From: Solibacter sp039934035 | GTDB taxonomy: Bacteria > Acidobacteriota > Terriglobia > Bryobacterales > Bryobacteraceae | Reading direction: 5' to 3' | DNA length: 64,000 bases | NCBI GenBank assembly: GCA_039934035.1 | Contig: JBDTMZ010000011.1 | Span: 1-64,000, forward strand | In this document: positions 15,830 to 25,081 of the stretch, in pieces | Layout of the letters: each line of letters begins with the position of its first letter | How positions within the stretch are numbered: the first letter of the stretch is position 1 | The notes under the pieces: model-generated | Databases searched by the model: none | What the model was told of the DNA's origin: nothing | What the model saw: only the letters and a program-made list of their open reading frames with translations | Translations under genes and position numbers: made by a program

Positions 15830-17122
15830 ATGCCCAAAGTCCTCATAGCGGGCGGAGGATTGGCGGGACTGGCTGCCGCCGCCGCCCTCGGCCACGACGG
15901 CTGGGACGTAGATCTGTTCGAAGCCCGCGCCTTTCTCGGCGGCCGAGCCACCTCCTATGCGGTTCCGGCCGGTGGGGAGGAAATTCCCGAAACCATCGAT
16001 AATTGCCAGCACGTCCTGCTGCGCTGCTGCACCAATCTGCTCGATTTCTACCAACGAATGGGCGTGCGCGACCGCATACAGTTCTTTCGCGAGTTCTACT
16101 TCATCGAGCCCGGCGGCCGGATTTCCGTCATGAAGCGCGGCCGCCTCCCCGCGCCTTTTCACTTCACCGGGTCGTTCCTCTCCATGAAGTGCTTCAGCAC
16201 CGCCGACAAAATCGCCATCGCCCGAGCCCTCCTGGCGCTGCGCCGCGAACGCACCCGCCGCACCGACCTCGACCGCATCAGCATGCTGGACTGGCTTCTT
16301 CAGAAGCGCCAGACTCCCCATGCCATTGACCGCTTCTGGCGCCAGGTGCTGGTCAGCGCCGTCAACGAAGATCTCGAGCGCATGGCCGCCGTCCACGGTT
16401 TTCAGGTATTCTGGCTCGGCTTCCTCAGCACTGCCACCGGCTATGAGATGGGCATTCCCAAAGTACACCTCGGAGAGCTGTACACAGCCGATGCGTGGCT
16501 GGCCATGCCCAACGTCCGCCTGCACTTCCGCGCCCCTGTGGAACGCATCGACGCCCAAGGCTTTCTGGTGGACGGACAGCGGCTTACCGCGGACCAATAT
16601 ATCTGCGCCTTACCCTTCGAGAAGCTCCCGGGCATCGGTTTGCCCGCGCCCGATTTACAGCATTCACCAATTACCGGTGTGCACTTATGGTTCGACCGTG
16701 AGGTTACTACCCTGCCGCACGCCACCTTGCTCGACCGCACCATGCAGTGGATGTTCAATAAGGATTCCGGACGCTATCTCCAGCTCGTGGTCAGCGCCTC
16801 GCGTGACTTAACAACTCTTTCGCGCAAAGAGATTATCGAGCTTGCCGTGGGCGATCTGCGACTGTTTTTCCCCCGTGTCAAGGACGCCACCCTGATCAAA
16901 GCCCATGTAGTGAAAGAGCAGCGGGCCACTTTCTCTGCCGCTCCCGACACCGAGGTTTTACGCCCAGGACCTGCCTGCTTCATCCCCAACCTGCACCTCG
17001 CCGGCGATTGGACCCGCAGCGGCTGGCCCGCCACCATGGAAGGCGCCGTTCGCAGTGGTTACATTGCCGCCGAATCGGTAGCCAGATCGTCCGGCAACCC
17101 CTTGGTTTACCTACTTCGTTAA
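15830..17122 (+). CDS. hpnE: Hydroxysqualene dehydroxylase HpnE
   Basis: 430-residue FAD-dependent amine-oxidase-fold enzyme. In the HpnCDE route it reduces hydroxysqualene to squalene for hopanoid synthesis. N-terminal dinucleotide fold GGGLAGLAAAAALG, then 'FLGGRATSY', 'DNCQHVLLRCCTNLLDFYQRMG' (the HpnE-typical D-N-x-Q-H segment) and C-terminal 'LHLAGDWTRSGWPATMEGAVRSGYIAAE'. Length fits. HpnC and HpnD are not in this window, but hpnB is at 53777-54895, so hopanoid genes are scattered. Confidence 0.93.
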   Translation: MPKVLIAGGGLAGLAAAAALGHDGWDVDLFEARAFLGGRATSYAVPAGGEEIPETIDNCQHVLLRCCTNLLDFYQRMGVRDRIQFFREFYFIEPGGRISVMKRGRLPAPFHFTGSFLSMKCFSTADKIAIARALLALRRERTRRTDLDRISMLDWLLQKRQTPHAIDRFWRQVLVSAVNEDLERMAAVHGFQVFWLGFLSTATGYEMGIPKVHLGELYTADAWLAMPNVRLHFRAPVERIDAQGFLVDGQRLTADQYICALPFEKLPGIGLPAPDLQHSPITGVHLWFDREVTTLPHATLLDRTMQWMFNKDSGRYLQLVVSASRDLTTLSRKEIIELAVGDLRLFFPRVKDATLIKAHVVKEQRATFSAAPDTEVLRPGPACFIPNLHLAGDWTRSGWPATMEGAVRSGYIAAESVARSSGNPLVYLLR

Positions 17123-17164
17123 CCCCTCTCTGTGTTGGAATTTACCTCAACGAGCCCGATTATC

Positions 17165-17248
17165 TTGTGTTTTCGCACGTAAACCAGTTATAGTGGTGTC
17201 AATGTTTGTGTCGGGTCTGGCGGTAAATTGTCGTTATTCATACGACAA
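17165..17248 (+). promoter_or_regulatory. Candidate promoter and 5'-UTR inverted repeat of a TonB-dependent receptor
   Basis: TTGTGT (17165-17170), an 18-bp spacer and TATAGT (17189-17194) form a plausible sigma70-type promoter. Downstream, a perfect inverted repeat TTGTCGT-N7-ACGACAA (17228-17248) lies about 55 bp before the receptor start at 17303, in the expected leader. It could be an operator or an RNA hairpin. Confidence 0.4.
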
Positions 17249-17302
17249 CTTTCCGCAGCTATTCGCAGTCTAGGTTAGGTCCTAAAGAAAGCTCAATAAA
17301 CT

Positions 17303-20300
17303 ATGCGGCACGCTCGTTTACTACTCATTTCGCTGGCAGCTGTCTACGCTGTCTCAACACTTAATGCCCAGGTCGCTGGACGTCTTAGCGGCAGCGTCGT
17401 CGATCCCTCGGGCGCCTCGGTCCCGGGTGCCAAGGTAAGTGTCTTCCTCCAGGGTGGCAAAGAGCCGGTTTTGACCGGCACCACGAACGCGGACGGTCTG
17501 TTCTCGTTTACCGCTGTTCGTCCGGACACGTACGACGTGGCGGTCGAGCAGAAAGGCTTCAACAAAGCGGTCGTGCGCCAGGTAAAGGTCGCGCCTCAGC
17601 AAGAGGCAGCGCTCGCCCAGGTCAAGCTGGAGGTCATGAGTGCCACCGTCTCGGTCGAAGTCACGGCGGACGTGCAAGCGGTGCAGTTGAGCAATGCCGA
17701 GGTGACATCTACGATCACCTCCACCCAGGTGCATAACCTGCCGGCGTTGGGCCGCCAGGTGAGTGTGCTGCTACAGACCCAGGCCGGCGTGGCCTTGGGC
17801 AGCAACACCACCTCGGTGAACGGACTGCGCAGTTCATTCTCGAACCTGACGCTGGACGGCATTAATATTCAGGACAATTTCATCCGCACCAACGGACTGG
17901 ATTATGCTCCCATGCGCACCACGATCGACCAGATCGAGGAAATCACCGTATCGACGTCGAATGCGGACGCCGCCATCGGTGGGGGCGCTTCGCAGATGGT
18001 TCTGTCCACGAAATCGGGCTCCAACACGTATCACGGCGCCGCGTACTGGTACAACCGCAACAACGCCCTGCAGGCGAACGACTGGTTCAACAATCAGTCT
18101 GGAATTGCCAGCCCGAAGCTCAACCTCAATCAGGTGGGCGCCTCAGTTTCCGGCTATGCCGTCAAAGACAAGCTTTTCTTCTACGTGAACCCGGAGGTTT
18201 ACCGCAATAAGCAGGAATCCAGCCGGCTGCGCACGGTGCTCACCGAAAACGCTCGCAACGGTATCCTGACCTACCGCGATGCGGCGGGCAGTGTTTTCAC
18301 CAAGCCGATTAGCAGCCTGCGTACATTTACCGCGGACCCCACGGTGAAGGCAATGATTGCTGCCCTTCCGCTGCCCACTCCCGGAGCCACCGGCGCCGGC
18401 GACGGACTCAACAACGCGGCATACCGCTTCAACGCGCGTTCGAATGAGTTCCGCGACCAGTTCGTCACAAAGATCAATTACTACATGACCCCGAAGAACA
18501 GCTTCACGGGGACCTACAATTACATCAAGAACCCGACCGACCGCCCGGACCAGGGTGCCTTCTACGGCGTGGTGCCGCCGGTCAGCAACACCATCCAGGA
18601 CAATATGCTTTCCCTGGCCTGGCGCTGGACCGCATCTCCCACGTTGACCAACGAAGTGCGCGGCGGCTTCATGCGCGCGGATACTTCTTTCCTGGACAGT
18701 AACGAGTATCCAAAGGTTCTGCTCTCTGCCACCAACCTGCTGTTCAGCAACCCGGTCAATACCTTTCTTGAACAGGGACGCAAGGTCAACACATATTCCG
18801 TTCAGGACAACGCGAACTGGATGAAGGGCAAGCACGAGATCTCTTTCGGCTTCCAGGCGCAGTTGCTGCACGTCAGCCCGTACAATGACGCCGGGATCGT
18901 GCCCACTTACACACTGGGCATCTCCGCCGCGAACACGACCGGAATCCAGGCCGCGGAGCTGCCCGGCATCCGTTCCACCGATCTGGTGACGGCGAATAAC
19001 CTGTACGCTAATCTGGCCGGAATCGTCAGCGTTGCGGCTCAAACTTTCAACGTGACCAGTACCACTTCCGGTTTCGTTCCCGGCGCCACCAACCTGCGCG
19101 AACTGACGCACAGCACCTGGGCCGGTTACGTGCAGGACAAGTGGAAGGTGCGGTCGAACTTCACGCTCACCCTCGGCCTGCGCTACGAGTACTGGACGCC
19201 GCTGGATGAGAAGAATTCGCTCTTCCTCGCTCCCCGTCTGCAAAACAACGATGCCAGGGCTTCGGTGATGGATCCGAATGCAGTTCTCGACTTCATCGGC
19301 AAATCCTCCGGCCGGCCGTTCTACAACGCCGACAAGAATAACTTCGCTCCCAATATCGGGTTTGCCTGGGATCCGTTCAAGGGCGGCAAGACGTCCATTC
19401 GCGGCGGCTACATGATCGCGTACGTCAACGACAACGTCGTGGCCACGGTCCGCAACAGCGTCACCACTTCGAGCGGCCTGAGCTTCGGCAATACCCAGTC
19501 CAACCTGGTGGGGCTGCTTACCAATCCGCCCACGGTGGCTGCGCCCGCTTATAAAGTGCCGCGCACCCTGCAGGATAACTACGCCATTTCCACCACCAGC
19601 GCCACCGGCATGCCCGACCCGGGCCTGGGCACGCCGTTCGTGCAACAGTGGAATTTCGGCATCCAGCGCGAAGTGAAGGGCGCCATCGTCGCGGTTCGCT
19701 ACATCGGCAACAAGGGTAGCGATTTGCTGCGTGCCATCGATTACAACCAGGTCCTCTACAACGCCAACGGCTTCGTCGCCGATTTCAAACGCGCGCAGAG
19801 TAACGCAGGTTTGGCGGAGCGGGCCGGCCTCGGCTACAACGGCACCTATAACGCCAGCGTGCCCGGCAGCGTGCCGCTCACCGTTTTCCCCCTGTTGGGG
19901 AACGCCGGTCTGACCAGCAGTACCAACCAGACCTATCTCCGCCAGGGGCAGGTTGGCGAATTGGCCAACCAGTACATGGTGAACCGCAACAATGGGTCCG
20001 TGAACTTCTACACCAACCCTTACGTACAGGGCGCCAATGTGGTCACCAATGGCGGCGAGAGCGATTATCACGCGGTACAGTTTGAACTCACAAAGCGCAC
20101 GCGCAGCGGTTTCCAGGGACAGTTCAGCTACACTTTCGGCAAGAGCCTTTCCAATACCGCCGGCGATAGCAACGCCGGTTTGGAACCGCTGCTCGACAAC
20201 GCCAACCCCCAACTGGAATGGGCGCGTTCGCCGTACGATCTGCGCCATGTCTTCAAGGCCAACTACTACTATGAACTGCCCTATGGCAAGGGGAAGCGTT

Positions 20301-20902
20301 GGAGTGGCAACGCCCTGCTGAACACCGTGCTCGGCAACTGGGCCGTTTCCGGCATCTGGAGCTACCAGTCGGGTTCGCCCTATTCGGTGATTTCGGGCTA
20401 CGGCACCTTGAACCGCTCAGCCCGGTCCACCTCCACCAATACGGCCTCGGTTAACGGCACGACGTTGGGGCAACTCGCGCCCTTGATGGAAGGCCTGTTC
20501 ATGACCGGTACCGGTCCTTACTTCATCTCCCCCACCGTGATCGGGTCCGACGGTCGCGGCGCTTCCCAGGCGGGTACCACTCCCTTCGCGGGGCAGTTGT
20601 TCTTCAACCCCGATCCCGGCACCCTCGGCAACCTCCAGCGCCGGCTGTTCACGGGTCCGTGGCAGTGGAGTTGGGATATGGCCGTGAAGAAGTCCTTCCG
20701 GATTAAGGAACGTCATTCGGTGGATCTGGGCTTGGACCTGATCAACTGGATGAATCACCCGACCTTTTATGTGCCGCCTGCAACCGGTGGCGACTACGGC
20801 TCGGTCACCAACGCCAACATCAACAACGCGACTTTCGGTCAGATTTCCTCGATGAATTACAACCCGAGGGTCCTTCAGCTGTCCCTGTACTACCGCTTCT
20901 AA
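17303..20902 (+). CDS. Oar-type TonB-dependent receptor with carboxypeptidase-regulatory domain
   Basis: 1199 residues. Signal peptide (LLLISLAAVYAVSTLNAQ), then a CarboxypepD_reg beta sandwich (GRLSGSVVDPSGASVPGAKVSVF..DVAVEQKGFNKAV, residues 25-110). A plug domain follows (about 120-240; LPALGRQVSVLLQTQAG, 'VNGLRSSFSNLTLDGINIQDN', 'ADAAIGGGASQMVLSTKSG'). The rest is a 22-strand-type barrel ending in the outer-membrane signature LSLYYRF with terminal Phe. These receptors are greatly expanded in Acidobacteriota and are thought to import large oligomeric substrates. No TonB box is evident. Single gene followed by a clear terminator. Confidence 0.93.
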   Translation: MRHARLLLISLAAVYAVSTLNAQVAGRLSGSVVDPSGASVPGAKVSVFLQGGKEPVLTGTTNADGLFSFTAVRPDTYDVAVEQKGFNKAVVRQVKVAPQQEAALAQVKLEVMSATVSVEVTADVQAVQLSNAEVTSTITSTQVHNLPALGRQVSVLLQTQAGVALGSNTTSVNGLRSSFSNLTLDGINIQDNFIRTNGLDYAPMRTTIDQIEEITVSTSNADAAIGGGASQMVLSTKSGSNTYHGAAYWYNRNNALQANDWFNNQSGIASPKLNLNQVGASVSGYAVKDKLFFYVNPEVYRNKQESSRLRTVLTENARNGILTYRDAAGSVFTKPISSLRTFTADPTVKAMIAALPLPTPGATGAGDGLNNAAYRFNARSNEFRDQFVTKINYYMTPKNSFTGTYNYIKNPTDRPDQGAFYGVVPPVSNTIQDNMLSLAWRWTASPTLTNEVRGGFMRADTSFLDSNEYPKVLLSATNLLFSNPVNTFLEQGRKVNTYSVQDNANWMKGKHEISFGFQAQLLHVSPYNDAGIVPTYTLGISAANTTGIQAAELPGIRSTDLVTANNLYANLAGIVSVAAQTFNVTSTTSGFVPGATNLRELTHSTWAGYVQDKWKVRSNFTLTLGLRYEYWTPLDEKNSLFLAPRLQNNDARASVMDPNAVLDFIGKSSGRPFYNADKNNFAPNIGFAWDPFKGGKTSIRGGYMIAYVNDNVVATVRNSVTTSSGLSFGNTQSNLVGLLTNPPTVAAPAYKVPRTLQDNYAISTTSATGMPDPGLGTPFVQQWNFGIQREVKGAIVAVRYIGNKGSDLLRAIDYNQVLYNANGFVADFKRAQSNAGLAERAGLGYNGTYNASVPGSVPLTVFPLLGNAGLTSSTNQTYLRQGQVGELANQYMVNRNNGSVNFYTNPYVQGANVVTNGGESDYHAVQFELTKRTRSGFQGQFSYTFGKSLSNTAGDSNAGLEPLLDNANPQLEWARSPYDLRHVFKANYYYELPYGKGKRWSGNALLNTVLGNWAVSGIWSYQSGSPYSVISGYGTLNRSARSTSTNTASVNGTTLGQLAPLMEGLFMTGTGPYFISPTVIGSDGRGASQAGTTPFAGQLFFNPDPGTLGNLQRRLFTGPWQWSWDMAVKKSFRIKERHSVDLGLDLINWMNHPTFYVPPATGGDYGSVTNANINNATFGQISSMNYNPRVLQLSLYYRF

Positions 20903-20923
20903 CCCGAATCGGTATACCAAAAG

Positions 20924-20961
20924 AAGGCTCGGGCGCGGCATCAGCCGCCCCGGGCTTTTTT
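20924..20961 (+). terminator. Rho-independent terminator of the TonB-dependent receptor gene
   Basis: A GC-rich hairpin begins with AAGGCTCGGG and GCGGC, closes with the loop ATCA, and pairs through GCCGC and CCCGGGCTT (one bulged C). It is followed at once by six T. It lies 22 bp after the stop at 20902. Confidence 0.85.
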
Positions 20962-21086
20962 GCATTCTCCTGCACGGTATAAGAGGAAGGCCGCTTGGGC
21001 ACAGGAACGACTGGCATGCCAACGGGTAGCGAGCGGAGCCCTTGCCTGCCTCGGCCGTGACCCTCGCGGCACTCGGCAACTCAGGA

Positions 21087-21860
21087 CTACTGCGTTCGCT
21101 TCACTAGCTTCACTTCGAACATCTTGGGCCACTTCTTGCCCGTCACGAACAGCCGGTCGCCCTTCGCGTCATAAGCAATGCCGTTCAGCACGTCGGTTTC
21201 GTCATTGCGATCCGCATTCGTCAATAAACCGCGGCAATCGATCCATCCTGTGACCTTGCCCGTCGCCGGATCGATGCGCACAATCCGCTCCGTCTGCCAG
21301 ACGTTGGCGAAGATCTCGCCCTTCACCCATTCCAGCTCGTTCAACTGATCGACCGGCCGCCCACCTTCATTCACCGTGATCCGCCCGGTCTCCCGCAGCG
21401 TCTCCGGATCCCAGAAACGCAACTGCGCGCTACCGTCGCTCATGATGATGTGCTTGCCGTCGGTGGTCAGGCCCCAGCCTTCTCCCGGATAGGGGAACTC
21501 GCCTTTCGGCTCGAAGGTCTTCAGGTCGTAGATCAAGCCCTTCTCTGCCTTCCATGTGAGTTCCAGCAGGCGATCTTTCCAGGTAATGATGCCTTCGCCG
21601 AAATACTGCTCGGGAACATCGCGCTTCTGTAGCACCTCGCCCGTCTCGACCTTCACCTTGCGAATCGACGAGAAGCCGTCCAACCCGGTGCCTTCATAGA
21701 ACACGCCGTCCTGGTACACCAACCCCTGCGTAAACGCCTGAGGATCGTGCGGGTAGACGTGCACAATCTGATAGGTATATTCGGGAATGCCTTCGGCCTG
21801 GGTTGCCGGTCCACAGGCACAGGTGGCAAGCAGTGCCGCCAGGGTAACGAGTGTCCGCAT
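21087..21860 (-). CDS. Glutaminyl-peptide cyclotransferase (glutamine cyclotransferase) lipoprotein
   Basis: 257 residues from ATG 21860 (GTG 21866 also possible). Lipoprotein signal peptide (RTLVTLAALLATCACG), then the five-bladed propeller of plant/bacterial-type glutaminyl cyclase (papaya QC family): FTQGLVYQDGVFYEGTGLDGFSSIRKV, 'FGEGIITWKDRLLELTWK', 'EGWGLTTDGKHIIMSDGSAQLRFWDP', 'QLNELEWVKGEIFANVWQTERIVRIDP' and C-terminal 'LNGIAYDAKGDRLFVTGKKWPKMFEV'. It converts N-terminal glutamine of exported proteins to pyroglutamate. Monocistronic. Confidence 0.92.
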   Translation of the reverse strand: MRTLVTLAALLATCACGPATQAEGIPEYTYQIVHVYPHDPQAFTQGLVYQDGVFYEGTGLDGFSSIRKVKVETGEVLQKRDVPEQYFGEGIITWKDRLLELTWKAEKGLIYDLKTFEPKGEFPYPGEGWGLTTDGKHIIMSDGSAQLRFWDPETLRETGRITVNEGGRPVDQLNELEWVKGEIFANVWQTERIVRIDPATGKVTGWIDCRGLLTNADRNDETDVLNGIAYDAKGDRLFVTGKKWPKMFEVKLVKRTQ

Positions 21861-21960
21861 CTTCACAGCCTCAGGGTACCAGAAGAGGAGGAGCGATCAG
21901 CAAGCAGCTGTCAGCGATTAGCGGCCAGCTGAGAAAGCTGAAAGCTCAGACCGGGAGACT

Positions 21961-22854
21961 TTACTGGAAAGCGAAGTCTTTCTTGACGTCTTTGTAAATC
22001 GTGGAGTTCGCCAGATACCGGTAGGGGTTCATTGGCGTGCCGCCCACGCGAACTTCATAATGCAGGTGCGGCGCCGTCACGCGACCGCTGCTGCCGACCG
22101 CGCCAATCACCTCGCCGCGCCGGATTTCCTGCCCCGCGCGAACCAGAATCTTCGATAAATGCGCGTAATAGGTTTGGTAGCCACCGCCGTGATCGATAAT
22201 AATCAACCGTCCGTAGCCGCCGGAAACCATTTCCGCCTGCACCACCACCCCGTCGGCCGTCGCACGTACCGTCGTCCCAGTCGGAGCCGTAATATCTACT
22301 CCCTTGTGGAACGCACCTTCACCCGAGAACGGGTCCGTCCGGCGCGCGAATCCGTCCATCAACCGCCCTTCCACCGGCCACAGGCTCGGCGGTACTTTCA
22401 AGGCATTCAGACGGCGCGCGGTGCGGTTCGAAATCGATAGTTTGTCGGCGTTCACCAGATAATTGTATTCCTGCAGGCTCTCGGCGAACGTCGGCACCAT
22501 CTTGCCTTCCGGCGCAATTGAGTTCGGACCTTCCAGCTTCTGCTTGATCCCGTACGCCATCGAAACTTCCTTGGCATACAACTGCAGGCTGGCCATCTGC
22601 ACGTTGGTGTCGGTGACCACCTTCTGCAAATTCTGGTAACGCGTTTTGAGATTATCGGCTTCCTGCTTCAGGGCGTTGTAGTTGGCCACTTTCCAGGCCA
22701 TGCGGGCGTAGCTGGCGACAATACCGAATGCGGAAAAACAACCTACCAGTGCTAATGCGAGGACGGAATAAACGGCGGTATGAGGGATATGAACGCGGCG
22801 CAGCCTGCCATGTAACGAGTGAGCCAATACAACTACAAAATATTCCTGTTTCAT
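21961..22854 (-). CDS. M23-family (LytM-type) peptidase, membrane-anchored
   Basis: 297 residues. Start ATG 22854 with GGAGAG just upstream; the longer frame to 22932 is not supported. N-terminal cytoplasmic stretch, then a membrane helix (VYSVLALALVGCFSAFGIVASYA), a coiled coil (NYNALKQEADNLKTRYQNLQKVVTDTNVQMASLQ) and a C-terminal M23 domain. Zinc ligands are seen in HKGVDITAP (HxxxD) and HLHYEVR (HxH); the catalytic region 'YYAHLS' is present, so it is an active-type endopeptidase. Layout resembles cell-wall hydrolases that act in envelope remodelling or division. Confidence 0.92.
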   Translation of the reverse strand: MKQEYFVVVLAHSLHGRLRRVHIPHTAVYSVLALALVGCFSAFGIVASYARMAWKVANYNALKQEADNLKTRYQNLQKVVTDTNVQMASLQLYAKEVSMAYGIKQKLEGPNSIAPEGKMVPTFAESLQEYNYLVNADKLSISNRTARRLNALKVPPSLWPVEGRLMDGFARRTDPFSGEGAFHKGVDITAPTGTTVRATADGVVVQAEMVSGGYGRLIIIDHGGGYQTYYAHLSKILVRAGQEIRRGEVIGAVGSSGRVTAPHLHYEVRVGGTPMNPYRYLANSTIYKDVKKDFAFQ

Positions 22855-23034
22855 AGTCTCTCCGGCCGGACTCCCTTTTGGATTCGGGGCAGTACTGCAT
22901 CCCCGGGGGCCCGGTGGGGCTATTCCGTACAAAAACTATACCTTGGCGAAGTTCAAACTGTAACAGGATTTAGCTCAGAATGTCAACCCTCCCGAATTGT
23001 TTGCAAGTGATTGATATCTATGGTATTGTAACCC

Positions 23035-23847
23035 TTGAACGTGCCCGCGCGCATTCCTGGAACCCTATTTCTACGGAATTTGGTAGAGCGGCGCAGCCTT
23101 CTCTTCCAACTCGTCCGCCGCGATTTCGAACAGCGCTTCGTCGGTTCTGCCGTCGGCTGGATCTGGGGACTCATTCAGCCTCTCGTCCTCCTCCTCAGTT
23201 GGGTCTTCGTCTTCCAGGGCCTTCTCGGGATGACCGCGCCCCCAGGAGAGCCGTATTATCCGCTCTATCTTTTTGCCGGCATGCTGCCCTGGCTGCTTTT
23301 CAGCGAAACCGTGCAGCGTTGCGCCCCCTGCCTCCTCGACCAGGCCAACCTGATCACCAAAACCGTCTTCCCGGCCGAAATCGTGCCCGTCTCCGTCTTC
23401 CTCTCCACCCTTGTGAGTCACCTGCTCGCCGTCGTTCTCATGGTGGCCGCCGCCGGACTCTGGATTAACCAGATCAGCATCTTCCTCGTTTTCCTCCCTC
23501 TCTCGATGCTGGCCGTCGGTCTGTTCGCCATCGGCATAGGCTGGATCGTTTCCAGCCTCCACGTCTTCCTGCGCGACACTGCCCAGATCCTCGGCGTCAT
23601 TCTGACCTTCTGGTTCTGGGCCGCGCCGATTTTCGTCCCCGAAACCCGCTACCCGCCCGCCGCGCAATTCCTCATGCGCGCCAACCCCCTCTACTACGCG
23701 GTCAATACCTACCGCACCATCCTGCTGCACTCGACTGTGCCCGCCTGGCAGGATCTGGCCATTTCGGCGGCCTTTGGTGTGGGAGTATTCGTGGTGGGAG
23801 GACTCTTTTTCCGCTACATGAAGCGCGGATTTGCCGACGTGCTGTAG
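23035..23847 (+). CDS. ABC-2 type polysaccharide-export permease
   Basis: 270 residues (start TTG 23035 or GTG 23041; neither has a Shine-Dalgarno sequence). Six membrane helices with the ABC2_membrane layout of O-antigen, teichoic acid and capsule exporters (TagG/KpsM/Wzm): N-terminal 'LLFQLVRRDFEQRFVGSAVGWIWGLIQPLVLLLSW', the EPYYPLYLFAGMLPWLLFSE reentrant region, 'ITKTVFPAEIVPVSV', and C-terminal 'YMKRGFADVL'. The ATPase (Wzt/TagH-like) normally encoded next door is missing here, so the partner must be elsewhere. Confidence 0.87.
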   Translation: MNVPARIPGTLFLRNLVERRSLLFQLVRRDFEQRFVGSAVGWIWGLIQPLVLLLSWVFVFQGLLGMTAPPGEPYYPLYLFAGMLPWLLFSETVQRCAPCLLDQANLITKTVFPAEIVPVSVFLSTLVSHLLAVVLMVAAAGLWINQISIFLVFLPLSMLAVGLFAIGIGWIVSSLHVFLRDTAQILGVILTFWFWAAPIFVPETRYPPAAQFLMRANPLYYAVNTYRTILLHSTVPAWQDLAISAAFGVGVFVVGGLFFRYMKRGFADVL

Positions 23848-23953
23848 AGGGACGAGTCGGAGAGGGACGTATGCAGACGTCCGAGCCGAACAGGGACGAT
23901 GTAGAGGGAGTCAGTGGGGCCTGCCCGTAGCCGGACGTGCCGTAGCGCGTGGA

Positions 23954-24145
23954 CTAGTGCCCGCTCGCGACCTGGCTCCCCACCACAATCTGCGAGGTGC
24001 TGGTGTTGACGATCCCCTGGATCGAGTTACTGCCAATACCAAAGACGCCTGCCGTAACAATTACCACGAAAGTGATCAGCAGCGTGTACTCGACCAGATC
24101 CTGTCCGTCATCCCGGCGCCACAATGTGAGCAGCGTACTTAGCAT
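23954..24145 (-). CDS. Flp-family type IVb pilin
   Basis: 63 residues with the class IVb prepilin layout: a short basic leader (MLSTLLTLWRRDDG), the processing site G|QDLVEYTLLI with Glu at +5 of the mature protein, and one hydrophobic helix (YTLLITFVVIVTAGVFGIG), then a short polar tail. Assembled by Tad machinery into Flp pili. No tad genes are in the window, so this is an orphan pilin locus. Confidence 0.9.
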   Translation of the reverse strand: MLSTLLTLWRRDDGQDLVEYTLLITFVVIVTAGVFGIGSNSIQGIVNTSTSQIVVGSQVASGH

Positions 24146-24307
24146 AGGAATCTCTGCATCAATTACAACCGATCCGGGCCCATTCAGGCAAGCAAATTAC
24201 GGCCGGTTTGGTACCTCGTGGCCAATAATTACCGTTTGCTAATAACGTTTGTTATGGGCTGGATGGCGGTTCAGTAACATTGGCGAGACGCATGCTATAT
24301 CCCTTGC

Positions 24308-24607
24308 ATGGCGTATAGCAAAGACGAACAGGGTCGCACTTTCGACCGCCCGAAAACCCGGCCCCGGGGAACCGGTCCCAATTCCGCGGGTCAATCGGGC
24401 GATACGCAAGGTCTTTCGGACCAGGAAGAAGCGGGACCTCAGAGCGTGGAAGAACTCGTCGAAGAGGGACAGGGCCTCGAAGCCGGCGTGATCGAAGGTG
24501 TAGAAGCGGCCGGTGACGCCGGCGCTGGTCCCGTAAAAACTCGCGAAGTGCTCGAAGACGACGTCCCGCTCGAGTACGATAATCAGGAACGGGAAGATTC
24601 CCGATAA
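24308..24607 (+). CDS. Small acidic protein of unknown function
   Basis: 99 residues, strongly acidic (over 20 Asp/Glu) and Gly-rich, without membrane helix or signal. The second half reads like a conserved core: QGLSDQEEAGPQSVEELVEEGQ, then 'EAGVIEGVEAAGDAG', then 'VLEDDVPLEY'. From memory, similar small acidic proteins occur in other Acidobacteriota, which favours a real gene over chance. Codon use is consistent with coding. Divergent from the Flp pilin. Function unknown. Confidence 0.68.
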   Translation: MAYSKDEQGRTFDRPKTRPRGTGPNSAGQSGDTQGLSDQEEAGPQSVEELVEEGQGLEAGVIEGVEAAGDAGAGPVKTREVLEDDVPLEYDNQEREDSR

Positions 24608-25081
24608 CTTCGGGAAATCCCCGGGTTAAGGTCCGGAGCGCACCACTCGGCCGTACCAACCCCCGGCATTGACCCACGTTTATACAAACGAGGTGGGTGC
24701 CCCCCGAGCGCCTTTAGGCTTCTCCCTTGCGGCGAACCGCCAGAAGCTTGCTCACCAGCGCCGAAATCGAGTCGGACTCCCTATTTTGAGATGTTGGATC
24801 AAAATAGTAAGGCCAGCACCTGCTCCGCAGGAACGCTCCAGAGCCATCATACCCCAAGCCGCAAGAGGCGCACACCGGTATTAGGTGCTGCAACGTTCGG
24901 AGCGCGCCTCAACTTCCCAGTCTGCCGGCCATTCGGAAGCGCTGGCCGCCGAGCGGACAGCCCGAAAATAGCGAAATTGCCAGGGAGGCCAATTTCCCCG
25001 GGGCCTGTGCCGTGCGACATCACGGAGCACGTCGTATCGGGCTCCCAGGTGTTCCCTAAGTGCCGGTGCGGGGCGCCCAAC
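24608..25081. other. 474-bp gene-less interval with a perfect 9-bp inverted repeat
   Basis: No frame here looks coding. The only clear structure is CTATTTTGA (24781-24789), nine bases, then TCAAAATAG (24799-24807), an AT-rich perfect hairpin in GC-rich surroundings. It is not followed by a T-run on either strand, so it is not a standard terminator. I could not form a tRNA or match a known riboswitch. Confidence 0.45.

Noticed and set aside
18143..20248. Long open frame (about 700 codons) antisense to the first TonB-dependent receptor
   Set aside because: It mirrors the receptor's codon pattern in GC-rich DNA, with no recognisable domain, and the sense gene is certain.
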